From an uncultured Sphingomonadaceae bacterium (GTDB lineage: Bacteria > Pseudomonadota > Alphaproteobacteria > Sphingomonadales > Sphingomonadaceae), in assembly GCA_946479505.1 (NCBI GenBank), contig CAMLGC010000004.1, positions 21,346 through 85,345 of the forward strand: a DNA stretch of 64,000 nucleotides, in the 5' to 3' direction. Numbering within the stretch: the stretch's first letter is position 1; the number at the start of each line of letters is the position of its first letter. The notes beneath the pieces were generated by a model, which was not told where the DNA came from, made no database searches, and saw nothing but the letters and a program-made list of their open reading frames with translations. Position numbers and translations under genes: made by a program. Below, piece by piece: positions 56,256-64,000 of the stretch.

Positions 56256-57071
56256 TCAGCCGGTTGCGAACATCGGCATCGTCAGCTCGGGGAGCGCGAG
56301 CCCGGCCATCATCTCGCGCAGCTCCTGCCGCGCGGCGACGTGGCTCAGTCCCATGTCGCCGAAATCCTTCGAATCGAGCATCGTCAGCCCCTTGGGGAAG
56401 AGCTCGCGATAGATGACGCGCTCGCCCAGCCCTGGGATGATGCGGAATCCCACGCGCTTGGCGAGCTGCCCCAGCGCCTCCGACACGCGGCGCATGTTGC
56501 GCGCCTCGATGTGCTGGAGGCGGTTGCGCAGGACCACCCAGTCAATCGTCGACCCGTCGGATTTCGCGCGGACCTTCCGCGCGTCCCAGATCAGCTCCGA
56601 ATAGAAACTCGGCCGCGTCACCTTGTAGGTGTCGGGATCGACCTGCCCGATCAGGTCGAAATCGACGAAGCTGTCGTTCATCGGCGTGACGAGCGTATCG
56701 GCGCGGGTCGCCGCTAGCCGCGCGAAATGATCGTCGCGGCCGGGCGTGTCGATGACCAGATAGTCGGCGCCGTCCGCGAGCCGCGCGAACACCTCTTCGA
56801 ACCGATCCTCGCTCGCCCCGTCATGCGTCTCGTGGATCGGCATCGGCAGATCGCGCCCAGTGCGCTTCACCGTCGCCTCGCGATTGTCGAGATAGCGCCC
56901 CGTCGTCCGCTGGCGATGGTCGAGATCGAACGCGGCGACGCGCGCGCCCTTCGCCGCGAGCGCGATCGCGACGTGGACCGCCGTCGTCGATTTGCCCGTG
57001 CCGCCCTTTTCATTGGCGAACACGATGATGTGCGTCTTTTCCCGCCCCTCAGACAAGTCCATACGCCCCAT
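56256..57071 (-). CDS. mipZ: Division plane positioning ATPase MipZ
   Basis: A 271-residue ParA-type ATPase. The deviant Walker A NEKGGTGKSTTAVH is near residue 20, the switch regions are FDLDHRQRTTGRY and VIDTPGRDD. The wording matches MipZ of Caulobacter, which forms a gradient from the pole and places FtsZ at mid-cell. The start is not certain: ATG 57071 is given, ATG 57062 is also possible, and GTG 57092 lies further upstream. It is divergent from panC. Confidence 0.93.
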   Translation of the reverse strand: MGRMDLSEGREKTHIIVFANEKGGTGKSTTAVHVAIALAAKGARVAAFDLDHRQRTTGRYLDNREATVKRTGRDLPMPIHETHDGASEDRFEEVFARLADGADYLVIDTPGRDDHFARLAATRADTLVTPMNDSFVDFDLIGQVDPDTYKVTRPSFYSELIWDARKVRAKSDGSTIDWVVLRNRLQHIEARNMRRVSEALGQLAKRVGFRIIPGLGERVIYRELFPKGLTMLDSKDFGDMGLSHVAARQELREMMAGLALPELTMPMFATG

Positions 57072-57133
57072 GTTGATCGATTGACCGGGCACCCATAGAA
57101 GGCCCGCCCGATCTTGTCGAAGGATAGTGACGC

Positions 57134-57988
57134 GTGCTGACGATCCGTGACCTGGCGCCTCTGCGCGAGACGCTGCAAGGCTTTGCCCGCGCCGGCGAGC
57201 GGATCGCGCTCGTGCCGACGATGGGCGCGCTGCACGCAGGCCACATCGCGCTGGTCGAGGCCGCCAAGCCGCTCGCGGATCGGATCGTCGCCTCGGTCTT
57301 CGTCAATCCCAGGCAGTTCGGGGCGGGCGAGGATCTGGATCGCTATCCGCGCCGCGAGAATGCCGATTCGCGGCTGCTCAAGGCAGCCGGCTGCGACGTG
57401 CTGTGGATGCCGCCGGTTGCGGTGATGTATCCCGAAGGCTTTGTGACGAACATCGGCGTCTCGGGCGTGAGTGAAGGGCTCGACGGCGCCGCCCGGCCCG
57501 GCCATTTCGACGGGGTCGCAACCGTCGTCGCCAAGCTCTTCAACCAGGTGCGGCCCGATGTCGCGCTGTTCGGCGAAAAGGATTTCCAGCAGCTCGCGGT
57601 GATTCGCCGGATGGTCGCGGACCTGGATTTCGGAATCGAGATCGTCGGCGTGCCCACCCAGCGCGATGATGACGGGCTCGCGCTCTCGTCGCGCAACGCC
57701 TATCTCGCCGCCAATGATCGCACCCGCGCGGTCGCCCTGCCGCGCGCCCTGGGCGTCGCCGCACGCGCGATCGGGCGCGGGGTCGATCCCGAAGATGCGC
57801 TCATGGCCGCCCGCGAGATGATGTTCGCCGCCGGCTACGATTCGATCGATTATGTGGCGGTGGTCGATGCCGAAACGCTTGCGCCGTCGGCCGATCTCGC
57901 CCGTCCGCTGCGCGTCCTCGCCGCTGCGCGGATCGGCGGAACGCGGCTGATCGACAATGTGAGCGTGGAGATCGTCGAACAGGGTTAA
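57134..57988 (+). CDS. panC: Pantothenate synthetase
   Basis: A 284-residue enzyme joining pantoate and beta-alanine with ATP to make pantothenate. The nucleotide motifs are VPTMGALHAGHIALV (HIGH-like), FGEKDFQQL and the KMSKS-like LALSSRNAYL. GTG 57134 is the start. The length is normal. No panB or panD is in the window. Confidence 0.95.
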   Translation: MLTIRDLAPLRETLQGFARAGERIALVPTMGALHAGHIALVEAAKPLADRIVASVFVNPRQFGAGEDLDRYPRRENADSRLLKAAGCDVLWMPPVAVMYPEGFVTNIGVSGVSEGLDGAARPGHFDGVATVVAKLFNQVRPDVALFGEKDFQQLAVIRRMVADLDFGIEIVGVPTQRDDDGLALSSRNAYLAANDRTRAVALPRALGVAARAIGRGVDPEDALMAAREMMFAAGYDSIDYVAVVDAETLAPSADLARPLRVLAAARIGGTRLIDNVSVEIVEQG

Positions 57989-58062
57989 CGGCGTTAACCA
58001 TTTGTTGAAATTCTCTCTCCAAGGTGCCTGACCAGGGTGGCATTTCTTGGGGGAGGTCCATC

Positions 58063-58359
58063 ATGGCCAACAGCCTGAAGAGCGCACAATTTCTGATCGA
58101 GAGCCGCTTGCGCGACGCGGCGTACGGTGATCGCACCGCGTGTTTCGATCTCGGCATCTTCTATTCGACCGGCACCGGCGGCGGCGCGATCGATCTCGTC
58201 GAAGCGCACAAATGGTTCAATCTCGCCGCCGTCCACGGCAGCGAGGAAGCCCAGATGTGCCGCGCCGAAATCGCCGAGACGATGAGCGCGCGCGAAATCG
58301 CCGAGGCCCAGCGCCAGGCGCGGGCGTGGTTGAGCGCAAGCGAGCGCCGGGCGGCGTGA
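58063..58359 (+). CDS. Small Sel1-repeat protein
   Basis: A 98-residue protein with one or two Sel1-like repeats (ACFDLGIFYSTGTGGGAIDLVEAHKWFNLAAVHGSEEAQ) between helical ends. Sel1 repeats mediate protein contacts; a partner is not apparent. ATG 58063 has a strong GGGGGAGG site. It is convergent with topA across a palindrome. Confidence 0.8.
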   Translation: MANSLKSAQFLIESRLRDAAYGDRTACFDLGIFYSTGTGGGAIDLVEAHKWFNLAAVHGSEEAQMCRAEIAETMSAREIAEAQRQARAWLSASERRAA

Positions 58360-58362
58360 TCC

Positions 58363-58384
58363 CCCCTCCCGCAAGTGGGAGGGG
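58363..58384. repeat. Inverted repeat between the Sel1 and topA genes
   Basis: CCCCTCCC/GGGAGGGG with a 6-nt loop (gcaagt) forms a perfect 8-bp stem in the short gap between convergent genes. There is no T-tract. It may act as a weak two-way terminator or be one of the short palindromes common in sphingomonad intergenic DNA. Confidence 0.5.
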
Positions 58385-58386
58385 AA

Positions 58387-60933
58387 CTACTTCGCCGCCG
58401 CCTTCTTCTTCGCGGGCGTCTTTTTCGCGGCAGCTTTCTTGGCAGGCGTCTTCTTCGCCGCCGTCTTGCGGCCCTTCTTCGCCGGCGCCGCGGCCGCGCG
58501 CGTGTCGATGAGCTGGGCGGCTTCCTCGAGCGTCAGCGCGTCCTTTTCGATCGATTTGGGCAGCGTGGCGTTGGTCGTCCCGTCGGTGACATAAGGGCCG
58601 TAGCGGCCCTCCATCAGCTTGATCTCGGCCTCGGTGCGCGGGTGCCTGCCCAACACCTTCAACGGCTCGCGGCTGCCGCGCTGCGGGCGCCCGCCGTTCG
58701 CCGCCGCTTCGGCGAGCTTCACCACCGCGGCGTTCATCCCGGTCTCGAACACCTCGGCGGTGGACGAGAGCCGCGCATATTTGCCGTCATGCTTCAGATA
58801 CGGGCCGTAGCGCCCGATCGCCGCCTCGATCGGCTGCCCCGTCTCGGGATGGGTGCCGATGACGCGCGGCAGGCCGAGCAGTTTTAGCGCGGTCTCCAGA
58901 TCGAGCTCGCCCATATCCTTGGGGATCGAGGCGCGCTTGGCGTCCTTGCCCTCGCCGAGCTGGATATACGGCCCGAACCGCCCGACCTTGCGCTCGACCG
59001 GCAGTCCCGTCTCGGGATCGGTGCCGAGTGTCTCGGGGCCGCTGTCCTCGGCGCCGAGCCCGCCCGGTTGTGCGAAGGCGCGGGTATATTTGCACTCCGG
59101 ATAGTTCGAGCAGGCGACGAACGCGCCGTACCGTCCGCCGCGAAGCGAAAGCCGCCCCTCGCCGCAATTGGGGCACAGCCGCGGGTCGGACCCATCGGCA
59201 TTGGCCGGAAACAGATAGGGCTCGAGGAAGGCGTCGAGTTCCGCCGTCACCTCGGACGGTTTGAACTCCATCACCTCGCTCGTGCGCGGCTTGAAATCGC
59301 GCCAGAAGGCTTCGAGCACCGCCTGCCACGCCGCGCGCCCGCCCGACACGTCGTCGAGCTCTTCCTCCAGTTCGGCGGTGAAATCGTAGGCGACGTATTT
59401 CTCGAAAAAGCGTTCGAGGAACGCGGTCAGCAGCCGCCCCGATTCCTCGGCGAAGAAGCGGTTCTTCTCGACGCGGACATAAGCGCGATCCTTAAGCACC
59501 TGGATGATCGAGGCATAGGTCGAGGGGCGCCCGATCCCTAGCTCCTCCAATCTTTTGACCAGCGACGCTTCGGAGAAACGCGGCGGCGGCTGGGTGAAAT
59601 GCTGTTCGGCATCGACGCCCTTCTTGGCGGGCTTGTCGCCATCGCGCAGCCGGGGAAGACGGCGCGAATCTTCATCGGCGGAATCGTCCCGCCCTTCCTC
59701 ATAGAGCGCCAGATAACCGGGGAAGAGCACCACCTGCCCCGTCGCACGCAGCGCGGTTCGCCCCGTCGCATCCGCCAGATCGACCGTGGTCCGCTCCATC
59801 CGCGCAGACGCCATCTGGCTCGCCAGCGCCCGCTTCCAGATGAGGTCGTAGAGCCGGCCATGATCGCCAGAGCCCGCGCGATCCTTGGCGAAATCGGTCG
59901 GCCGGATCGCCTCGTGCGCCTCCTGCGCGTTCTTGGCCTTGGTCTGATACTGGCGCGGCTTGTCCGGCACGTAGCTGCCATCATAGCGATCGGCCACCGC
60001 CTTGCGAGCGGCCGAGATCGCGCTGCCGTCCATCTGCACGCCGTCGGTGCGCATGTAGGTGATCGCGCCGTCCTCGTAGAGCCCCTGCGCGATCCGCATC
60101 GTGTGACTCGCCGAAAAACCGAGCTTGCGCGCCGCCTCCTGCTGGAGCGTCGAGGTAGTGAAGGGCGGCGGCGGGTTGCGGGTCGCGGGCTTGGTCTCGA
60201 CGCTTTCGACGGTAAAATTGCCGTCGAGCACCGCCTGCTTCGCAGCCGTCGCGTCGGCTTCATTGCCGATCGACAGGCGGTCAACCTTCTCGCCCTTCCA
60301 ACGCGAGAGCCGCGCGTCGAACGCTTGCCCGTCCTGTTCGAGATGCGCGGTGACCGACCAGTATTCCTGAGCGGTGAACGCCTCGATCTCGCGCTCGCGG
60401 TCGACGATCAGCCGCAGCGCCACCGACTGGACGCGCCCCGCCGACTTGGCGCCCGGCAGCTTGCGCCACAGCACCGGCGATAGCGTGAAGCCGACGAGAT
60501 AATCGAGCGCGCGGCGCGCCCGATAGGCGTCGATCAGATCGGTATCGAGCCCGCGCGGCGCCTTCATCGCGTCGGTGACGGCCTGCTTGGTGATCGCGTT
60601 GAAGGTGACGCGCTCGACCGATGGGGGAAGCGCCTTGCGCTTGGCGAGCACCTCCTGGACGTGCCACGAAATCGCCTCGCCCTCGCGGTCGGGGTCGGTC
60701 GCGAGGATCAGCCGGTCGGCCTTCTTCGCCTCGTCGGTGATCGCCTTCAGTTGCTTCGCCTTGTCGGCGTAATTCTCCCACTCCATCGCGAAACCGTGCT
60801 CGGGATCGACCGAACCGTCCTTGGCGGGCAGATCGCGGACATGGCCGTAGGAGGCGAGCACGCGATAGTCGCCGCCCAGATATTTTTCGATCGTTTTGGC
60901 CTTGGCCGGCGATTCGACGATGACGAGGTGCAT
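58387..60933 (-). CDS. topA: DNA topoisomerase I
   Basis: An 848-residue type IA topoisomerase. TOPRIM begins LVIVESPAKAKTIEKYL with DPDREGEAI; the active-site Tyr is in GAITYMRTDG; a C-terminal zinc ribbon (CPNCGEGRLSLRGG..CSNYPECKYT) and repeat domains follow, ending in a Lys/Ala/Pro-rich tail typical of alphaproteobacterial TopA. ATG 60933 gives the family N-terminus. It relaxes negative supercoils, balancing gyrase. Confidence 0.96.
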   Translation of the reverse strand: MHLVIVESPAKAKTIEKYLGGDYRVLASYGHVRDLPAKDGSVDPEHGFAMEWENYADKAKQLKAITDEAKKADRLILATDPDREGEAISWHVQEVLAKRKALPPSVERVTFNAITKQAVTDAMKAPRGLDTDLIDAYRARRALDYLVGFTLSPVLWRKLPGAKSAGRVQSVALRLIVDREREIEAFTAQEYWSVTAHLEQDGQAFDARLSRWKGEKVDRLSIGNEADATAAKQAVLDGNFTVESVETKPATRNPPPPFTTSTLQQEAARKLGFSASHTMRIAQGLYEDGAITYMRTDGVQMDGSAISAARKAVADRYDGSYVPDKPRQYQTKAKNAQEAHEAIRPTDFAKDRAGSGDHGRLYDLIWKRALASQMASARMERTTVDLADATGRTALRATGQVVLFPGYLALYEEGRDDSADEDSRRLPRLRDGDKPAKKGVDAEQHFTQPPPRFSEASLVKRLEELGIGRPSTYASIIQVLKDRAYVRVEKNRFFAEESGRLLTAFLERFFEKYVAYDFTAELEEELDDVSGGRAAWQAVLEAFWRDFKPRTSEVMEFKPSEVTAELDAFLEPYLFPANADGSDPRLCPNCGEGRLSLRGGRYGAFVACSNYPECKYTRAFAQPGGLGAEDSGPETLGTDPETGLPVERKVGRFGPYIQLGEGKDAKRASIPKDMGELDLETALKLLGLPRVIGTHPETGQPIEAAIGRYGPYLKHDGKYARLSSTAEVFETGMNAAVVKLAEAAANGGRPQRGSREPLKVLGRHPRTEAEIKLMEGRYGPYVTDGTTNATLPKSIEKDALTLEEAAQLIDTRAAAAPAKKGRKTAAKKTPAKKAAAKKTPAKKKAAAK

Positions 60934-61065
60934 GCGGGGTCCGGTCTCTCTCTCTCTCGTGTATGCGCGCGAGGATGGTGGGCCGCGCGAGATGTCGTCA
61001 AGCGGCGTTGCGTTCAAGGGGCAACCAAATTCCCTCTCCTGAAAGGAGCGGGGCTTGGGCGAGCC

Positions 61066-61506
61066 TCATCGATCTCCACGACGCGTTAACCGGCGCCAGA
61101 GAATGCGCGGGAGCCAGGCGGCCGCCATCCGGAGGCCGCCGATACGGGCAATGTCTCCGCCGAACCGGTAGAAGGCAGCTTTCCGCTCCGGAAACAGTTC
61201 GTGCGTGAGAGTCAGCCCTTCCGGGTCGAACAGCCCCGCCGAAATCGCGAGTTCCGGGCCGTCCTGCGGGCGATGGAAAATGCAGGCGCCGCACACGTCG
61301 CAAAAACCGCGTTCGGCATATCGGGACGAACGGTAGATGCGCAGCGTCTCGCCTTCGACGATCGCGTCGGGTGCCTGGATCGCCATCCACGGCCCGCTGC
61401 ACCAGCGCCGGCAGGTCTCGCAATGGCAGACGCCCACCGTGTTTCGCTCTGCGGGGATCGCCGCGGTCACGCCACCGCACAGGCAACGGCCCCGGCGCAA
61501 CGTCAT
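61066..61506 (-). CDS. GFA/CENP-V-family zinc protein
   Basis: A 146-residue protein of the glutathione-dependent formaldehyde-activating enzyme fold. Zinc cysteines lie in GRCLCGG, CHCETCRRW and FCDVCGACIF. Activity on formaldehyde adducts is proven for few members, so the function is open. ATG 61506 overlaps the dprA stop (ATGA). Confidence 0.88.
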   Translation of the reverse strand: MTLRRGRCLCGGVTAAIPAERNTVGVCHCETCRRWCSGPWMAIQAPDAIVEGETLRIYRSSRYAERGFCDVCGACIFHRPQDGPELAISAGLFDPEGLTLTHELFPERKAAFYRFGGDIARIGGLRMAAAWLPRILWRRLTRRGDR

Positions 61507-62585
61507 GCCAGGCTCACCCGACCGCCCGCGTGGCGCTCGAGCCTGCCGGCGAGCTCCAGCTCGAGCAGCACCGTCTGCACCGCCGCCGGTGAAAGGCCCG
61601 ATTGCCGCACGATCTCGTCGACCGCAACCGGCACTGGCCCGAGCAAATCGGCGATGGCGCCGCGCTCGGCATCGCTCGCATCCTCGGGCGGCGCGGGCTC
61701 GAAGCGGCTGCCGGGCGAGCGCACCATCCGCCCGTCGATCGGGCGCACCGTCTCCAATATGTCCGCCGCCGATTGCACCAACGTCGCGCCGTCGCGGATC
61801 AGGCCGTTGCACCCCTGCGCGCGCGGATCGAGCGGGCTGCCGGGCACCGCCATCACCTCGCGCCCCGCTTCGCCCGCCAGGCGCGCGGTGATGAGCGAGC
61901 CCGATCGGGGCGCCGCCTCGACCACCACCGTGCCCAGCGCAAGCCCGGCGATGACGCGATTGCGATAGGGGAAGTGCCGGGCGCGCGGCTCGGTGCCCGG
62001 CGGCTGCTCGGCGACGAGCAGACCTTCGCGCGCGATCCGTTCCTGCAGCTCGGAATTTTCGGGCGGATAGGCGACGTCGATGCCGCCCGCGATCACGCCG
62101 ATCGTGCCACCCTCGATCGCGCCGACATGCGCGGCGGTGTCGATCCCGCGCGCGAGCCCCGAGGCGACCACGACATCCTCGCGCGCCAGCTCGTTCGCAA
62201 GCTGACGCGCAAAGCGACACGCGGCGGCCGAGGCGTTGCGCGCGCCGACCATCGCGATGGAGGTGCGCGCGAACAGCGCCGGATCGCCACGCCAGGTGAG
62301 CGCCGCCGGCGCATCGTCGAGCTCGGCAAGCAGCGGCGGGTACTCGGCATCGTCGACAAACAGATAGGCTGCACCGAGCTTATCCACGCGCGCAATCTCG
62401 CGCTCGATCGTCCGCGCATCCGGAAGGGCGGGCGCGCCGCCGCCGCCGCGCCCAGCAAGCTCGGGCAGCGCCTCGATCGCGGTCGCGGCGTCACCGAAGC
62501 GCGCGACGAGCTGGCGATAGGTGACCGGCCCGATTCGGGGCGTGCGGAGAAGGCGAAGCCGCGCGAGCCGCGCGGCGTCAGCCAC
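61503..62585 (-). CDS. dprA: DNA-processing protein DprA
   Basis: A 360-residue DprA that loads RecA on incoming single-stranded DNA during natural transformation. A short N-terminal domain precedes the Rossmann-like core (IAMVGARNASAAACRFAR, SGLARGIDTAAHVGAI, VVVEAAPRSGSLITARLA) and a C-terminal winged helix (DEIVRQSGLSPAAVQTVLLELELAG). It overlaps plsY by 8 nt. Its presence suggests competence or at least recombination capacity. Confidence 0.94.
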   Translation of the reverse strand: MADAARLARLRLLRTPRIGPVTYRQLVARFGDAATAIEALPELAGRGGGGAPALPDARTIEREIARVDKLGAAYLFVDDAEYPPLLAELDDAPAALTWRGDPALFARTSIAMVGARNASAAACRFARQLANELAREDVVVASGLARGIDTAAHVGAIEGGTIGVIAGGIDVAYPPENSELQERIAREGLLVAEQPPGTEPRARHFPYRNRVIAGLALGTVVVEAAPRSGSLITARLAGEAGREVMAVPGSPLDPRAQGCNGLIRDGATLVQSAADILETVRPIDGRMVRSPGSRFEPAPPEDASDAERGAIADLLGPVPVAVDEIVRQSGLSPAAVQTVLLELELAGRLERHAGGRVSLA

Positions 62586-63183
62586 GCGCCTGCCCGACTC
62601 GCGGCTCGGTGCCGTCGAGCAGCCGCCCGATATTCTCCCGATGCTTCCACAGCACGATCAGCGCGAGTGCGAGCAGCGGCAGGACCAGATCGAACTCACC
62701 GAACAACGCCGCGCTCACCGGCGCGCTGACCGCCGCGGCCATCCCTGCGACCGAGGAAATCCGCACCGTCGCGAGCAGTCCCAGCCAGATCACGGCATAG
62801 ACGACCGCACATGGCCAGTGCAGCGCGAGCACGATCCCCATCAGCGTCGCGACGCCCTTGCCGCCGCGAAAGCCCAGCCAGACCGGATAGCAATGGCCGA
62901 GGAACGCCCCAATCGCCGCGAGCACGCCTTCGCCTGGGAACAGCGCTTCGGCAAGTGCGACGGCAGCGAAGCCCTTGAGCAGGTCGAGCACCAAAGTCGC
63001 CGCAGCGAGACCCTTGCGGCCCGTGCGCAGCACGTTGGTCGCGCCGATATTGCCCGAGCCGATCGCGCGCAGGTCACCCGCGCCCGCCAGCCGCGTCAGC
63101 AGCAGCCCGAACGGGATCGATCCAAGCGCATAGCCGAGCAGCAAAGCACCGGCCGGCGCAATCCAGAGAATCTCGGTTTGCAG
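62578..63183 (-). CDS. plsY: Acyl-phosphate glycerol-3-phosphate acyltransferase PlsY (non-ATG start)
   Basis: An inner-membrane acyltransferase for the first step of phospholipid synthesis. GSIPFGLLL, GSGNIGATNVLR and FRGGKGVAT are the three family motifs. The frame has no ATG or GTG near its 5' end: TTG 63144 would leave only two residues before the first helix, whereas the reading continues upstream as ILWIAPAGALLLGYALG to CTG 63183, giving the usual N-terminus of about 12-20 residues. I give the CTG start with low certainty. dprA follows with an 8-nt overlap. Confidence 0.85.
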   Translation of the reverse strand: MQTEILWIAPAGALLLGYALGSIPFGLLLTRLAGAGDLRAIGSGNIGATNVLRTGRKGLAAATLVLDLLKGFAAVALAEALFPGEGVLAAIGAFLGHCYPVWLGFRGGKGVATLMGIVLALHWPCAVVYAVIWLGLLATVRISSVAGMAAAVSAPVSAALFGEFDLVLPLLALALIVLWKHRENIGRLLDGTEPRVGQARG

Positions 63184-63297
63184 ACTCCGCCCCCTTTCGT
63201 GCCGATCATACTATATGATTGAGGGTGCGCAACAATCTGAGTCAATGCCGCTGCCCTTTTGCTGGCGCCGGGCCGCAGCCTCGGTTAGGAGCCGCGC

Positions 63298-64000
63298 ATG
63301 GCGGACGAGCGGCCGATCCTCTTCTTCGATTCGGGCGTTGGCGGGCTCTCGGTCCTCGATCGCGCGCGGGCGCTGCTGCCGCAGGCCGCGTGCGTCTATG
63401 TCGCCGATTCGGCGGGCTTTCCCTACGGCACCAGGAGCGAGCGGGAGATCGAGGCACGCGTGCCCGCGTTGCTCGGGCGGGTCGCCGAACGCTACCGCCC
63501 CCGCCTCATCGTCATCGCGTGCAACACCGCCTCGACGATCGCGCTGGCAAGTGTGCGCGCCGCGCTCGATCTTCCGATCGTCGGCACTGTCCCGGCGATC
63601 AAGCCCGCGGCGGCGCTCAGCCTCACGCGCACGATCGGCGTGCTCGGCACCGAGGCGACCGTGCGCCAGCCCTATGTCGACGATCTCGCCGCCCGATTCG
63701 CGGCCGACTGCACGGTGCTGCGCCACGGCGCGGCGAATCTGGTCCTGCTTGCCGAAGCCAAGCTGCGCGGCGAGGGTGTCGATCCGGCGGCGGTGCGTGC
63801 GGCGCTCTCAGGCCTGCTCGACCAGCCGGGCGGCGGCGCGATCGACGTGGTGGTCAACGCCTGCACCCATTTCCCGCTGCTCGCGCCCGAACTCGAAGCC
63901 GCCGCACCCGGCGTGCGCTTCGTCGACGGCAGCGAGGGCATCGCGCGGCGCATCGCCGCGCTCACCCAAGGTCAGGAATGGCCGGACTCGCGCAAGGGCA
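63298..64000 (+). CDS. murI: Glutamate racemase, 3' end cut by the window
   Basis: The racemase making D-glutamate for peptidoglycan. Both active-site cysteines are in place: FFDSGVGGLSV opens the protein, ACNTAST holds the first Cys, and NACTHFPLL the second. About 234 residues are visible, so perhaps 20-40 are missing. TAGGAG precedes ATG 63298. It is divergent from plsY. Confidence 0.94.
   Translation, partial: MADERPILFFDSGVGGLSVLDRARALLPQAACVYVADSAGFPYGTRSEREIEARVPALLGRVAERYRPRLIVIACNTASTIALASVRAALDLPIVGTVPAIKPAAALSLTRTIGVLGTEATVRQPYVDDLAARFAADCTVLRHGAANLVLLAEAKLRGEGVDPAAVRAALSGLLDQPGGGAIDVVVNACTHFPLLAPELEAAAPGVRFVDGSEGIARRIAALTQGQEWPDSRKG

Noticed and set aside
58387..58500. Short Lys/Ala/Pro repeats as a repeat element
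   Set aside because: They encode the basic C-terminal tail of TopA, common in alphaproteobacteria, and are not a DNA repeat of interest.

Overview
The window reads as chromosome of a high-GC alphaproteobacterium of the sphingomonad type (Sphingomonas or a close relative). The evidence is the very high GC at third codon positions, a MipZ-type division ATPase, Coq4, HWE/CHASE3 signalling kinases, gluconate-dehydrogenase-type GMC/cytochrome c sets and a large TonB-dependent receptor in a sugar cluster. No CRISPR array, rRNA or intact insertion sequence was seen.

Layout. 1-3.2 kb is core: the 3'-truncated glutamate synthase small subunit, uppP and an NDUFA9-like reductase, all on the minus strand. 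tRNA-Leu(CAG) follows at 3321-3407. From 3.4 to 28.3 kb the composition drops visibly and the content is accessory. It begins with a decayed tyrosine integrase directly downstream of the tRNA and ends near an 11-bp exact copy of the tRNA 3' end inside a longer imperfect match (28276-28298). I therefore propose an old tRNA-Leu genomic island of about 25 kb. It carries (i) an RsbQ/KAI2/D14-like hydrolase overlapping a PAS histidine kinase (now frameshifted) with a convergent response regulator, (ii) a complete L-rhamnose / rhamnoside utilisation locus, and (iii) a truncated SRPBCC gene and a Fic protein.

The rhamnose locus is organised around a divergent promoter at 16740-16843. Leftward: kinase rhaB, FMN L-lactate dehydrogenase, permease rhaT, GH78 alpha-L-rhamnosidase and a triosephosphate isomerase paralogue. 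Rightward: bifunctional aldolase/dehydrogenase rhaD, isomerase rhaI, a DeoR-family regulator, a TonB receptor and a GH99/WbsX-like secreted protein. A further secreted clan-A glycosidase lies at 7452. Together they can import and split rhamnosides, then isomerise, phosphorylate and cleave rhamnose. DHAP would enter glycolysis through the local TpiA, and lactaldehyde would go via L-lactate to pyruvate. CAATCA/TGATTG half-sites recur in the promoters.

28.5-42.3 kb returns to high GC: a three-gene gluconate-dehydrogenase-like operon, oligopeptidase B, a ClC channel with CBS domains, an MFS symporter, aminopeptidase P, tRNA-Thr(GGT), a histidine phosphatase pair and an outer-membrane barrel. 42.4-49.7 kb holds dnaN, coq4, recF, a ZIP transporter and gyrB. 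Here the 3' end of dnaN is duplicated (22-bp perfect core) around a single YbjQ-domain gene of lower GC, which looks like a small insertion at dnaN. A decayed hydrolase lies between recF and the ZIP gene.

49.7-64 kb holds a lipoprotein-like methyltransferase, a three-gene two-component module (CHASE3 kinase, single-domain regulator, receiver-HWE kinase) joined by an ATGA overlap and a 5-bp gap, an exonuclease, a phosphomannomutase/phosphoglucomutase, a J-domain protein, mipZ, panC, a Sel1 protein, topA, a GFA-family protein, dprA, plsY and the 5' part of murI.
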